The translations under genes were made by a program, and so were the position numbers. Shown piece by piece: positions 35,262-42,408 of a DNA stretch of 64,000 nucleotides. The DNA comes from Stenotrophomonas maltophilia (GTDB taxonomy: Bacteria; Pseudomonadota; Gammaproteobacteria; Xanthomonadales; Xanthomonadaceae): positions 40,271 to 104,270 of the forward strand of contig NZ_RXLZ01000008.1 in the NCBI RefSeq assembly GCF_003970865.1. Direction: 5' to 3'. The notes beneath the pieces are model-generated. The model was not told where the DNA came from. It was given only the letters and a program-made list of their open reading frames with translations, and made no database searches. Numbering within the stretch: the first letter of the stretch is position 1; each line of letters opens with the position of its first letter.

Positions 35262-37766
35262 ATGAACACCCCGCTCTTCCCGATTTCCCCGCTGCTACCG
35301 CAGATCCAGCAGCACCTGGCCGTGCAGCCACGGCTGGTGCTGGAAGCCCCGCCCGGCGCCGGCAAGACCACCCAGGTGCCGCTGGCGCTGCTCGATGCAC
35401 CGTGGCTGCAAGGCCGGAAGATCATCCTGCTGGAGCCGCGCCGGGTGGCCGCACGCAGTGCTGCGCTGTTCATGGCGCGGCAGTTGGGCGAAGAGGTCAG
35501 CGGCACGGTCGGCTACCGCATCCGCTTCGAGAACAAGGTCTCGGCACGCACCCGCATTGAAGTCGTCACCGAAGGCATCCTGACCCGCATGCTGCAGGAC
35601 GACCCGATGCTGGAAGAGGTCGGTGCGATCCTGTTCGACGAATTCCACGAGCGCCATCTCAGTGGCGACCTCGGCCTGGCGCTGGCGCTGGACGTGCAGG
35701 CGCAGCTGCGCGATGACCTTCGCCTGGTGGTGATGTCGGCCACGCTGGACGGCGAGCGCCTGGCGCGCTTCCTCGATGCGCCTCGGCTGAGCAGCGAGGG
35801 CCGCAGCTACCCGGTGACGGTCAGCCATTTCCCGGCGCGCCGCGATGAGGCGCTGGAACTGCAGGTGCGCCGCGCGGTGCAGCAGGCCCTGGCCGAACAC
35901 CCCGGTGACCTGCTGGTATTCCTGCCCGGGCAGCGTGAGATCGCGCGGGTGCAGGCCGGCCTGCAGGAATCGCTGGATGCCGGCGTCGAAGTACTGGCCC
36001 TGCACGGTGAACTGCCGGTGGAGCAGCAGGCGCGCGTGCTGCAGGCGGCCAGCGATGGCCGCCGCCGCGTGGTTCTGGCCACCAACGTCGCCGAGTCGTC
36101 GGTGACGCTGCCCGGCGTGCGCGTGGTGATCGACAGCGGCCAGGCACGCGAGCCGCGCTACGACCCCAACAGCGGTTTCACCCGGCTGGACGTGGTGGCC
36201 ATCGCCCAGGCGTCGGCCGACCAGCGCGCCGGTCGTGCCGGTCGCGTGGCCGAAGGCGTGGCCTGGCGGCTGTGGCCGCAGTCGCAGCGGCTGGAGCCGC
36301 AGCGCCGCGCCGAGATCGACCAGGTGGAACTGGCCGGACTGGCGCTGGAGCTGGCCGCCTGGGGCAGCAGCGATCTGCGCTTCCTCGATCCGCCACCGGC
36401 CGGCCCGATGGGCGCCGCCCGCGAACTGCTGCAGCGGTTGGGCGCGTTGTCCAGCAGTGGTGCGATCACCGCACTCGGCCGCCGCGTACTGGCGCTGGGT
36501 ACGCATCCACGGATGGCGGCGATGCTGCTGGCAGCACCCGATGCCCGCGCGCAGGCGCTGGCCGCCGATCTGGCCGCCCTGCTGGAAGCCCGCGACCCGT
36601 TGCGCCAGGGCGGTGACGCGCTGGCGGCCCGCTGGCGCGCACTGGCCGCGTTCCGCAACGGCCGCGCGCCGGGCGACGCCAATCGCAGCGGGCTGGCCGC
36701 CATTGACGCTGCCGCCAAGCAGTGGCGACGACGCCTGCGCTGTGATGCCGCGCCACCGGCCAGCATCGAGGCGCACGAGCTGGGTGACCTGCTCGCACAT
36801 GCCTTCCCGGACCGCATCGGTGTCCAGCATCCCAGCGATCCACTGCGCTACCTGCTGGCCAATGGTCGCAGCGCGCGCCTGCACGAACTGAGCGACCTGC
36901 GTGGCGAACCGTGGCTGGTGGCCAGCGAGCTTCGCTTTGAGGCACGCGATGCGCTGCTGCTGCGTGCCGCACCGGTGGATGAAGGCCAACTGCGCAAGGC
37001 GTGGCCGGAGCGCTTCGTCACTGAAGACGTGGTGCGCTGGGACAGCGAGCGCCGCGCCCTGGTGGCACTGCGCGAGACCCGTTTCGACCGCATCGTGCTG
37101 GACAGCCGCTCGGCCGGGCGGGTCGATCCGCAGCACGCCGCGCAGGCCCTGACCGATGCGGTCGCCGAACTTGGCCTGCAGGCCTTGCCGTGGACCGAAG
37201 GCCTGCGCCAGTGGCAGGCACGGGTGGAATCGCTGCGGCGCTGGATACCCGAGCTCGGCCTGCCCGACTGCAGCGACGACGCCCTGCTGGCCAACCGCGC
37301 GCAGTGGCTGCAGCCCGCGTTCGCCGGCAAGACGCGACTGGATGCGCTGGATGAGTCCAGCTTCGGCGAGGCGCTGAAGTCACCGCTGGAGTGGTCACAA
37401 CGGCAGCTGGTCGAACGCCACGCACCGACCCGCATTACCGTGCCGTCCGGACTGGAGCGGCCGATCAGCTACGCGCTGGACAGCGAGAGCGGCGATCCGC
37501 TGCCGCCGGTGCTGGCGGTGAAGCTGCAGGAGCTGTTCGGCCTGGCGGATACGCCGCGCATCGCCGATGGCCGCGTGCCGCTGACCCTGCACCTGCTCTC
37601 CCCCGGTGGCCGCCCGCTGCAGGTCACCCAGGACCTGCGCAACTTCTGGGAAAACACCTACGCCGAGGTGAAAAAGGAGATGAAGGGCCGCTACCCGCGC
37701 CATCCGTGGCCGGATGACCCGTGGACGGCCACGGCCACGCACCGGGCCAAGCCGCGCGGGACCTGA
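35262..37766 (+). CDS. hrpB: ATP-dependent helicase HrpB
   Basis: A DEAH-type helicase of unknown physiological role. 834 residues (E. coli 809-824). Walker A APPGAGKTTQVP at about 30-41; the Walker B variant FDEFHERH (DEFH); motif III MSATLDGERL; the QRAGRAGR motif VI at about 320; and the HrpB-specific C-terminal region ending NFWENTYAEVKKEMKGRYPRHPWPDDPW. The ATG at 35262 fits the family; the open frame upstream crosses the tatD start. The stop overlaps a perfect 24-bp palindrome. Confidence 0.95.
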   Translation: MNTPLFPISPLLPQIQQHLAVQPRLVLEAPPGAGKTTQVPLALLDAPWLQGRKIILLEPRRVAARSAALFMARQLGEEVSGTVGYRIRFENKVSARTRIEVVTEGILTRMLQDDPMLEEVGAILFDEFHERHLSGDLGLALALDVQAQLRDDLRLVVMSATLDGERLARFLDAPRLSSEGRSYPVTVSHFPARRDEALELQVRRAVQQALAEHPGDLLVFLPGQREIARVQAGLQESLDAGVEVLALHGELPVEQQARVLQAASDGRRRVVLATNVAESSVTLPGVRVVIDSGQAREPRYDPNSGFTRLDVVAIAQASADQRAGRAGRVAEGVAWRLWPQSQRLEPQRRAEIDQVELAGLALELAAWGSSDLRFLDPPPAGPMGAARELLQRLGALSSSGAITALGRRVLALGTHPRMAAMLLAAPDARAQALAADLAALLEARDPLRQGGDALAARWRALAAFRNGRAPGDANRSGLAAIDAAAKQWRRRLRCDAAPPASIEAHELGDLLAHAFPDRIGVQHPSDPLRYLLANGRSARLHELSDLRGEPWLVASELRFEARDALLLRAAPVDEGQLRKAWPERFVTEDVVRWDSERRALVALRETRFDRIVLDSRSAGRVDPQHAAQALTDAVAELGLQALPWTEGLRQWQARVESLRRWIPELGLPDCSDDALLANRAQWLQPAFAGKTRLDALDESSFGEALKSPLEWSQRQLVERHAPTRITVPSGLERPISYALDSESGDPLPPVLAVKLQELFGLADTPRIADGRVPLTLHLLSPGGRPLQVTQDLRNFWENTYAEVKKEMKGRYPRHPWPDDPWTATATHRAKPRGT

Positions 37767-37789
37767 CCGGTCGTGCCGGCACGACCGGT
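37766..37789. terminator. Perfect 24-bp palindrome after hrpB
   Basis: ACCGGTCGTGCC followed directly by GGCACGACCGGT, starting on the last base of the hrpB stop. A stable hairpin but no U run; a termination or 3'-stabilising role is possible. Confidence 0.5.
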
Positions 37790-37910
37790 TGCGGACCCTG
37801 CCTGATCCTGAATGGCTGCGGTAAAGTCACGCCACGTGCGGCCCCGACTGACATACCGTTTACGGGCAACACGCGACACTGGACTTCGACCCGAGGCAAA
37901 GGACCCCCGC

Positions 37911-38285
37911 ATGAGCAAGCTGACCGTAATCACCGACCGCGCTCTGGAGCGCGCCCTGGAGCTGGCCCACACCGCCGGCGATGGCCTGAAGAGCGCCGGT
38001 GGCAGCCTGCGCAATGCGGACTGGATCAAGACCGGCGCCGCCATCGGCGCAGTGAAGACCGGCGGCAAGGCCGCGACCAAGTTCGTGCGCCGCAACCCGG
38101 CCGTGGCCGTGGCCGCCGCTGCGGTCGGTGTAGGCCTGCTCGGCTATGCGCTGTACCGCAAGCAGCAGAAGAAGAAGGCCGCCAATGGCCACGTGGTGAA
38201 TGGGCAGGCGCAGCGCATCAACGCACGTGACCGCCGCAACGACACCGTGGTGGACGAGCACAGCGATATCGGCAGCGACGCCTGA
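37911..38285 (+). CDS. Small single-span membrane protein
   Basis: A 124-residue protein with Lys/Arg-rich flanks around one membrane segment (NPAVAVAAAAVGVGLLGYALY, about 62-82). It is followed by a basic stretch and a polar tail ending HSDIGSDA. The N-terminal half is a predicted helix with charged residues (DRALERALELAHTAGDGLKSAGGSL). The ATG at 37911 was chosen as the start of the compact product; the frame is open to 37812. Its layout is similar to ElaB/DUF883-type membrane-anchored proteins, but I do not see the family motif. It has its own terminator. Confidence 0.65.
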   Translation: MSKLTVITDRALERALELAHTAGDGLKSAGGSLRNADWIKTGAAIGAVKTGGKAATKFVRRNPAVAVAAAAVGVGLLGYALYRKQQKKKAANGHVVNGQAQRINARDRRNDTVVDEHSDIGSDA

Positions 38286-38304
38286 GATCGTCGGCCACGG
38301 TCAG

Positions 38305-38341
38305 GGCCGGGGTCCTTCCGCAGGAAGGGCTCCGGCCTTTT
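38305..38341 (+). terminator. Intrinsic terminator after the small membrane protein
   Basis: A 15-bp stem with two wobble pairs (38305-38319 with 38323-38337), loop GCA, then TTTTC. Convergent with rluE, which ends at 38346. Confidence 0.8.
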
Positions 38342-38345
38342 CATT

Positions 38346-38915
38346 TCAACCGATCTGCCGCCACTGCCCCGGCTGCAGGTCGTCCAGCCGGTACGGTCCC
38401 ATCGACACGCGGACCAGCCGCAGCGTCGGCAGGTTCACCGCCGCGGTCATCCGCCGCACCTGGCGGTTGCGACCCTCGCGGATCGTGATCGCCAGCCAGC
38501 TGTCAGGCACGGTCTTGCGGAAACGCACCGGCGGATCGCGCGTCCACAGCGACGGCGCCGGATCGAGGCGTTCGATCTTCGCCGGCAGGGTCGGCCCGTC
38601 GTTCAGCTCGACGCCGTCGCGCAGCTGTTGCAGCTGCTCATCGCTGGGCGTGCCTTCCACCTGCACCCAGTAGGTCTTGTCGGCCTTGTGCCTGGGGTCG
38701 GTGAGCTTGTGCGCCAGCGTGCCGTTGTCAGTCAGCAGCAGCAGGCCCTCGCTGTCATGGTCCAGGCGGCCGGCGGCATACACGCGCGGCGGCAGGCCGA
38801 ACCCGGCCAGGGTCGGCCGCGGCGGCACGCTGCGGTCGGTGAACTGGCAGAGCACGTTGAAGGGCTTGTTGAAGGCGATCAGCATTGCGGGCACGGCAGT
38901 CGGCGGGTGGGGCAT
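38346..38915 (-). CDS. rluE: 23S rRNA pseudouridine synthase RluE
   Basis: Makes pseudouridine in 23S rRNA (position 2457 in E. coli). 189 residues, short because there is no S4 domain, as usual for RluE. Matches E. coli RluE: NKPFNVLCQFTD, VYAAGRLDHDSEGLLLLT (catalytic Asp), TYWVQVEGTPS, GVELNDGPTLPA, REGRNRQVRRMTAAV. Start 38915 has GGGA/GGGAC before it; an internal Met at 38885 is an alternative. Confidence 0.92.
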   Translation of the reverse strand: MPHPPTAVPAMLIAFNKPFNVLCQFTDRSVPPRPTLAGFGLPPRVYAAGRLDHDSEGLLLLTDNGTLAHKLTDPRHKADKTYWVQVEGTPSDEQLQQLRDGVELNDGPTLPAKIERLDPAPSLWTRDPPVRFRKTVPDSWLAITIREGRNRQVRRMTAAVNLPTLRLVRVSMGPYRLDDLQPGQWRQIG

Positions 38916-38953
38916 TGTCCCATTCCCGCGTTGCCGCCGCGATCACGGCGGGC

Positions 38954-39214
38954 TCAGCCGAAAACCTTCCATTCCAGCAGGAACGAGCCCAGCACCAGTG
39001 CGATGCCGCACGCCGCGATGACATTGGCCCGGCGCCGCAGGTCTGCCGCCGGCGGGTCGGCCTTGCGCGAACGTTCCTCCAGAAGGGCACCCGCAAACAG
39101 GACGGCAAACCCTACCGTCGCCATCAGATCGTGGGCATGACCACCGTAGAACACGAAATCGATCAACCGCCCCAGCACCAGCACCGCGACAGCGATGTAA
39201 AAAATCTTCTTCAA
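38954..39214 (-). CDS. Small two-span membrane protein
   Basis: An 86-residue protein with hydrophobic segments near 4-20, 33-45 and 66-82 and a central charged stretch (LLEERSRKADPPAADLRRR). Start is TTG at 39214 with AAGGA 10 bases upstream; an overlapping ATG runs into a stop, so TTG is the best choice. It precedes rluE in the same direction by 38 bases. Not recognised. Confidence 0.6.
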   Translation of the reverse strand: MKKIFYIAVAVLVLGRLIDFVFYGGHAHDLMATVGFAVLFAGALLEERSRKADPPAADLRRRANVIAACGIALVLGSFLLEWKVFG

Positions 39215-39293
39215 CTATCCATGTCCTTGCATACGATCGAATTCCGGCGCATGGCCGGCCTTGGGACCAGCCATGCGCCGCGCTACGCGCGAT

Positions 39294-39318
39294 GAGCCGA
39301 ACATGGGCTCGGCTCTAC
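39294..39318. repeat. GTAG-type repeat (minus orientation)
   Basis: GAGCCGAACATGGGCTCGGC ending CTCTAC, that is GTAGAGCCGAG... on the minus strand, between two minus-strand genes. The core GAGCC/GGCTC pairs. Confidence 0.6.
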
Positions 39319-39349
39319 AGAGTCAGCATGCGCCAGCCCGGCACCCCTC

Positions 39350-40207
39350 CTACGGCTTGATGAAGCGCAGGGTCATGCGGTCGCTTTCGCCGATCGCCTG
39401 GTACTTCGCATCATCGGCCTTGTCGTGCTGGTTGGTCGGCGGCAACGTCCACACACCGTTCGGGTGGTCCTTGGTATCACGCGGGTTGGCGTTGACCTCG
39501 CTGCGCGCGTCCAGCTTGAAGCCGGCGGCCTCGGCCATCGCGATCACCTGCTGCTGGCCGACATAGCCGGTGTCATCGTCGTCGGCTACATCGGCCTTGG
39601 CGCGGTGCTCGACCACGCCCAGCACGCCGCCCGGCTTGAGCACGTTGAAGAAGCCCTGGAACATGCCCTGCGCCTGGCCGGCCTTGCGCCAGTTGTGCAC
39701 GTTGCGGAAGGTAAGCACCACGTCGGCTGAACCGGCCGGGCCGAACACCGGCTTGGCCGGATCGTAAGCGACCACGGCAGTCTTGCCGAACTGTGCCGGT
39801 GCACCGGCGTACTTCTTTTCCAGGCTGTCGCGGCTGCGCTGCTGGTAGTCACGGCCGCGGCCCTCGGGCACCGCCATCGGATCGACCACTGCGGCGACGT
39901 AGTGGCCCTTGTCGTGCAACAGCGGCGCCAGGATCTCCGAGTACCAGCCGTTGCCGGGGGTGATCTCGATGACGGTTTTCTCGGGCGTCACCTTGAAGAA
40001 CGACAGCGTCTGCGCCGGATGACGGAAGCCATCGCGCTTGACGTTGTTGGCATCGCGGGTCGGCGCCTTCACCGCCGCGTCGATGGCCGGTAAGACCTGG
40101 ATCTTCGCCGGTGCCACCGTAGCCGGTGCGGCGAACGCGGGAACAGCGGCAAGCAGGGCCGACGCAATCAGCAGGCGGCAACCACGCAGGGACGAAGCAG
40201 GCATCAT
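39350..40207 (-). CDS. Exported class I SAM-methyltransferase-like protein
   Basis: A 285-residue protein with a signal peptide (RLLIASALLAAVPAFAAPA) and a Rossmann methyltransferase core. Motif I is VIEITPGNGWYSEILAPLL, then VVDPMA, DVVLTFRNVHNW, LKPGGVLGVVEHRA. It matches the predicted-methyltransferase group that is often found with a signal peptide (COG4798). SAM is not known in the periplasm, so the activity is uncertain. Start 40207 has GGAG 8 bases upstream; the next codon is also Met. Confidence 0.8.
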   Translation of the reverse strand: MMPASSLRGCRLLIASALLAAVPAFAAPATVAPAKIQVLPAIDAAVKAPTRDANNVKRDGFRHPAQTLSFFKVTPEKTVIEITPGNGWYSEILAPLLHDKGHYVAAVVDPMAVPEGRGRDYQQRSRDSLEKKYAGAPAQFGKTAVVAYDPAKPVFGPAGSADVVLTFRNVHNWRKAGQAQGMFQGFFNVLKPGGVLGVVEHRAKADVADDDDTGYVGQQQVIAMAEAAGFKLDARSEVNANPRDTKDHPNGVWTLPPTNQHDKADDAKYQAIGESDRMTLRFIKP

Positions 40208-40377
40208 CGGGACGACTCCAACGGAAGATGCGGCGAGACTAGCAGCCGCAGCGTCCCAGGTGTTCACAAAACGTTAGCCGCATGCCCGTCGCGGAACACT
40301 GTTTTGTGGTCACCGCCGCAGCACGGTCACACAACGCGTTTTATTCTGGAGCACTTCCCCCCAAGGAGTCCGTGCCC

Positions 40378-41334
40378 ATGACGGCACCCCGCGAACTGGG
40401 CCGTTCCGGCCTGCATGTACGTCCGCTCGCCTTCGGTGGCAACGTGTTCGGATGGAGCGCCGATGAGAAGGCCAGCTTCGCCCTGCTCGACGCCTTCGTC
40501 GATGCCGGCTTCAACCTGGTCGACACCGCCGATGTGTACTCGGCCTGGGTGCCGGGCAATGTTGGCGGCGAATCGGAAACGCTGATCGGCAAGTGGTTTG
40601 CCCGCAGCGGCAAGCGCGACAAGGTGGTGCTGGCGACCAAGGTGGCCAAGTGGGCCGAGCGCCCCGGCCTGACCCCGGACAACATCAATGCCGCCGTCGA
40701 GGATTCGCTGCGCCGCCTGCAGACCGACGTGATCGATCTGTACCAGGCCCACGAAGATGACGAGTCGACGCCGCTGGAAGCGACCCTGGCCGCGTTCGGC
40801 CGCCTGATCGAAGCCGGCAAGGTACGTGCGATCGGCGCCTCCAACTACAGCGCCACGCGCCTGGCCGATGCGCTGAAGGTATCCACCGACTACAAGCTGC
40901 CGCGTTACGAAACCCTGCAGCCGGAGTACAACCTGTACGACCGCGCCGGCTACGAAAAGGAACTGGAACCGCTGGTACAGCGCGAACAGATCGGCGTGAT
41001 CGGCTACTACGCGCTGGCCAGCGGCTTCCTCAGCGGCAAGTACCGCACGCCGGCCGATGCAGCCAAGAGCCCGGCGCGTGGCGAGAACGTGGTGAAGCGC
41101 TATCTGAACCCGCGTGGCCTGCGCATCCTGCAGGCGCTGGATGACGTGGCCAGCAAGCACAACGCCAGCGCTGCACAGATCGCACTGGCATGGCAGATCG
41201 CACGGCCGTCGATCACCGCGCCGATCGTCAGCGCCACCAGCGTCGAACAGCTGCACGATCTGCTGGCGGCAGCCAACGTGTCGCTGAGCGTGCAGGATGT
41301 CGCGCAGCTGGATGCCGCCAGCACGGAAGCCTGA
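40378..41334 (+). CDS. Aldo/keto reductase
   Basis: An NADPH-dependent TIM-barrel oxidoreductase, 318 residues. Catalytic tetrad visible: Asp and Tyr in NLVDTADVYSAW, Lys in VLATKVAKW, His in LYQAHEDDESTP. IGASNYSATRL and the C-terminal ARPSITAPIVSATSVEQLHDLL (cofactor end) follow. AAGGAG precedes ATG 40378. Closest to the YajO/Tas-like branch; the substrate is unknown. It is divergent from the methyltransferase gene and followed by a lone SMAG repeat. Confidence 0.9.
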   Translation: MTAPRELGRSGLHVRPLAFGGNVFGWSADEKASFALLDAFVDAGFNLVDTADVYSAWVPGNVGGESETLIGKWFARSGKRDKVVLATKVAKWAERPGLTPDNINAAVEDSLRRLQTDVIDLYQAHEDDESTPLEATLAAFGRLIEAGKVRAIGASNYSATRLADALKVSTDYKLPRYETLQPEYNLYDRAGYEKELEPLVQREQIGVIGYYALASGFLSGKYRTPADAAKSPARGENVVKRYLNPRGLRILQALDDVASKHNASAAQIALAWQIARPSITAPIVSATSVEQLHDLLAAANVSLSVQDVAQLDAASTEA

Positions 41335-41337
41335 GTT

Positions 41338-41360
41338 GTAGTGCCGGCCGCTGGCCGGCA
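41338..41360 (+). repeat. Single SMAG-type GTAG repeat
   Basis: GTAGTGCCGGCCGCTGGCCGGCA starting 4 bases after the aldo/keto reductase stop. A solo copy with no inverted partner. Confidence 0.8.
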
Positions 41361-41384
41361 TTGCACTCATTCCGAAGAAAATAA

Positions 41385-41431
41385 TTGAACAAAATGGTTG
41401 CGCACGACTAAATCGTGGTTTATCGTGCGCA
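41385..41431 (+). promoter_or_regulatory. Promoter with dyad over the -10 box
   Basis: TTGAAC (41385-41390), 17 bases, CTAAAT (41408-41413). The -10 lies inside the 15-base spacer of a perfect 9-bp inverted repeat TGCGCACGA (41399-41407) / TCGTGCGCA (41423-41431), the geometry of a repressor site. Upstream of the small ORF at 41462. Confidence 0.5.
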
Positions 41432-41461
41432 CCTCGTTTCAACAACCACTGGAAACTTCCC

Positions 41462-41563
41462 TTGAACGCGCATTCCGTCGCCACCGCCAAACTGCTGCCA
41501 TGCCTGCGCATGGACGTGCTGGCGCGCGCGTTCGGCAAGGAAGACCAGCTGACAACGGCCTGA
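41462..41563 (+). CDS. Small ORF (33 aa) with own promoter and terminator
   Basis: TTG start at 41462 with GGA 8 bases upstream. The product is Met-Asn-Ala-His... and contains KLLPCLRMDVLARAFG, ending QLTTA. Not recognised. Its support is context: the regulated-looking promoter before it, a 9-bp hairpin GGAGATCGG/CCGATCTCC after it (41576-41598) and an intrinsic terminator at 41609. It could be a small protein or a leader peptide controlling read-through into the RNA-repair locus; no amino acid is strongly enriched. Confidence 0.4.
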   Translation: MNAHSVATAKLLPCLRMDVLARAFGKEDQLTTA

Positions 41564-41608
41564 TACCCGCGCTGCGGAGATCGGCCACCCCGATCTCCGA
41601 GGCCTGAC

Positions 41609-41643
41609 GACGCCCTCGGAACGCAAGTCCCGGGGGCGTTTTC
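41609..41643 (+). terminator. Intrinsic terminator or attenuator upstream of the RNA-repair locus
   Basis: ACGCCCTCGG and CCGGGGGCGT form a 10-bp stem with one wobble, followed by TTTTCGTTTG. It lies between the small ORF and the tRNA-like region. Confidence 0.7.
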
Positions 41644-41765
41644 GTTTGCGTCGGCACAAGGACCCGCGATGCCAGAACTGCACCCCGCGCGGCGACCCGC
41701 CGCTCACTGACCCAGGTTTTTCTGCCCCGCCGAAGGATTTGCTTCGCGCGACCGGCAACGCCTGG

Positions 41766-41810
41766 ACATTATCTGCATTGCACCCAAACATTATCGCTCG
41801 CCGATAATGT
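41766..41810. promoter_or_regulatory. ACATTATC dyad with extra half-site, candidate activator site
   Basis: A perfect 9-bp inverted repeat ACATTATCG/CGATAATGT (41788-41796 and 41802-41810, 5-base spacer), plus a direct half-site ACATTATC at 41766-41773. It is AT-rich in a GC-rich region. Placed 60-100 bases before a weak GG-N10-GC element, it would fit a bound activator for the slipin-rtcB operon (an RtcR-type regulator is usual for rtcB, but none is in this window). Confidence 0.45.
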
Positions 41811-41869
41811 CGGTGGCCTGCACCCTCGATTCTCCAACGGTCCCGTTTCAACCACGGGCTGGTGCGCGC

Positions 41870-41883
41870 GGCATTGCCGTGGC
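41870..41883 (+). promoter_or_regulatory. Weak sigma-54-like -24/-12 element
   Basis: GG at 41870-41871 and GC at 41882-41883 with the exact 10-base spacing; the boxes read CGGCA and TGGC against TGGCA and TTGC. Many GC-rich sites match this well by chance. It would start RNA near 41895, just before the tRNA-like elements. Confidence 0.25.
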
Positions 41884-41894
41884 GTATGCCGGAG

Positions 41895-41977
41895 GTCGCG
41901 GACATGCCATCGCCTGGATCGCCTGCTGGAGTCAGGCGCCGGTTCGCCGGTACGCGGTTCGATTCCGCGCGGTCCCC
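41895..41977 (+). ncRNA. tRNA-like element A (Ser-type 3' half)
   Basis: Shows a 5-bp anticodon-type stem GCCTG/CAGGC (41921-41925, 41933-41937) with a 7-base loop CTGGAGT (U33, anticodon GGA). A long variable arm CCGG-TTCG-CCGG (41939-41950) follows as in class II tRNA-Ser, then a perfect T arm CGCGG-TTCGATT-CCGCG (41953-41969). A 5' acceptor strand to pair with CGGTCCC and a normal D arm were not found, so it is not a standard tRNA. Its 5' end is set only by the weak promoter guess. Confidence 0.5.
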
Positions 41978-42052
41978 AACTGGATAGCTCAGTAGGGTAG
42001 AGCAACGGATCCTGATTCCGTCTGTCGTGGGTTCGACTCCCACTCCAAACCA
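41978..42052 (+). ncRNA. tRNA-like element B (D, anticodon and T arms, defective acceptor)
   Basis: D arm GCTC-AGTAGGGTA-GAGC (41987-42003), anticodon-type arm ACGGA-TCCTGAT-TCCGT (42005-42021), 5-base variable loop and T arm GTGGG-TTCGACT-CCCAC (42027-42043) are all well formed. The acceptor pairs only over TGGA/TCCA; the outer three pairs fail, and C replaces U33 (the nominal anticodon would be CTG). This looks like a tRNA mimic, not a decoding tRNA. It abuts element A and precedes slipin-rtcB, as Y-RNA-like or tRNA-like RNAs do in some Rtc operons. Confidence 0.55.
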
Positions 42053-42408
42053 CATGACCTGTCACGTCATGACTTGAAGCAACACCCGGGGCGCAAGCCC
42101 CAGCGGCCATCGTCGCCTTCCACCGTCATCGCCTTCGGGCGGGGCATGGAAGGCAACGGACCGCACGCCGGGCCCCGGCCCGCCGCCACTGCCAGCCACG
42201 TTCCGCCCCGGTGCTGCCTGCCGGGAACGACGTTGGCAGCACTGCCGGTGCACCGAAGGCTCCGCGCACGGACCGTCCGCCGATGGCCGCCCTCTTCCGC
42301 TGCCTGCACGTGGTGTGCAGGCAGCCTCGCCACGACCTGATCGACCCGGGTCAGGGTGCTTCATCCGCAACGGGTCGAACCACCAGAGCCATACAAGGAG
42401 AGACTCCC
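42053..42408 (+). other. Structured non-coding leader before slipin (356 bp)
   Basis: No gene is supported. It contains several clean hairpins: GGGGC-GCAA-GCCCC (42091-42103 region), GTGCTGCC/GGCAGCAC (42211-42218 with 42235-42242) and a perfect 9-bp stem TGCCTGCAC/GTGCAGGCA (42301-42309 with 42315-42323). An AAGGAG ribosome site lies just before the slipin ATG. It could be the rest of a Y-RNA-like transcript or an mRNA leader. Confidence 0.5.

Noticed and set aside
41763..41776. Sigma-54 -24/-12 promoter at TGGACATTATCTGC
   Set aside because: The GG to GC spacing is 9, not 10; spacing is strict for sigma-54. A better-spaced but weak candidate is at 41870.
41978..42052. A functional tRNA-Gln(CTG)
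   Set aside because: D, anticodon and T arms look right, but the outer acceptor pairs do not form and position 33 is C, so it was called tRNA-like.
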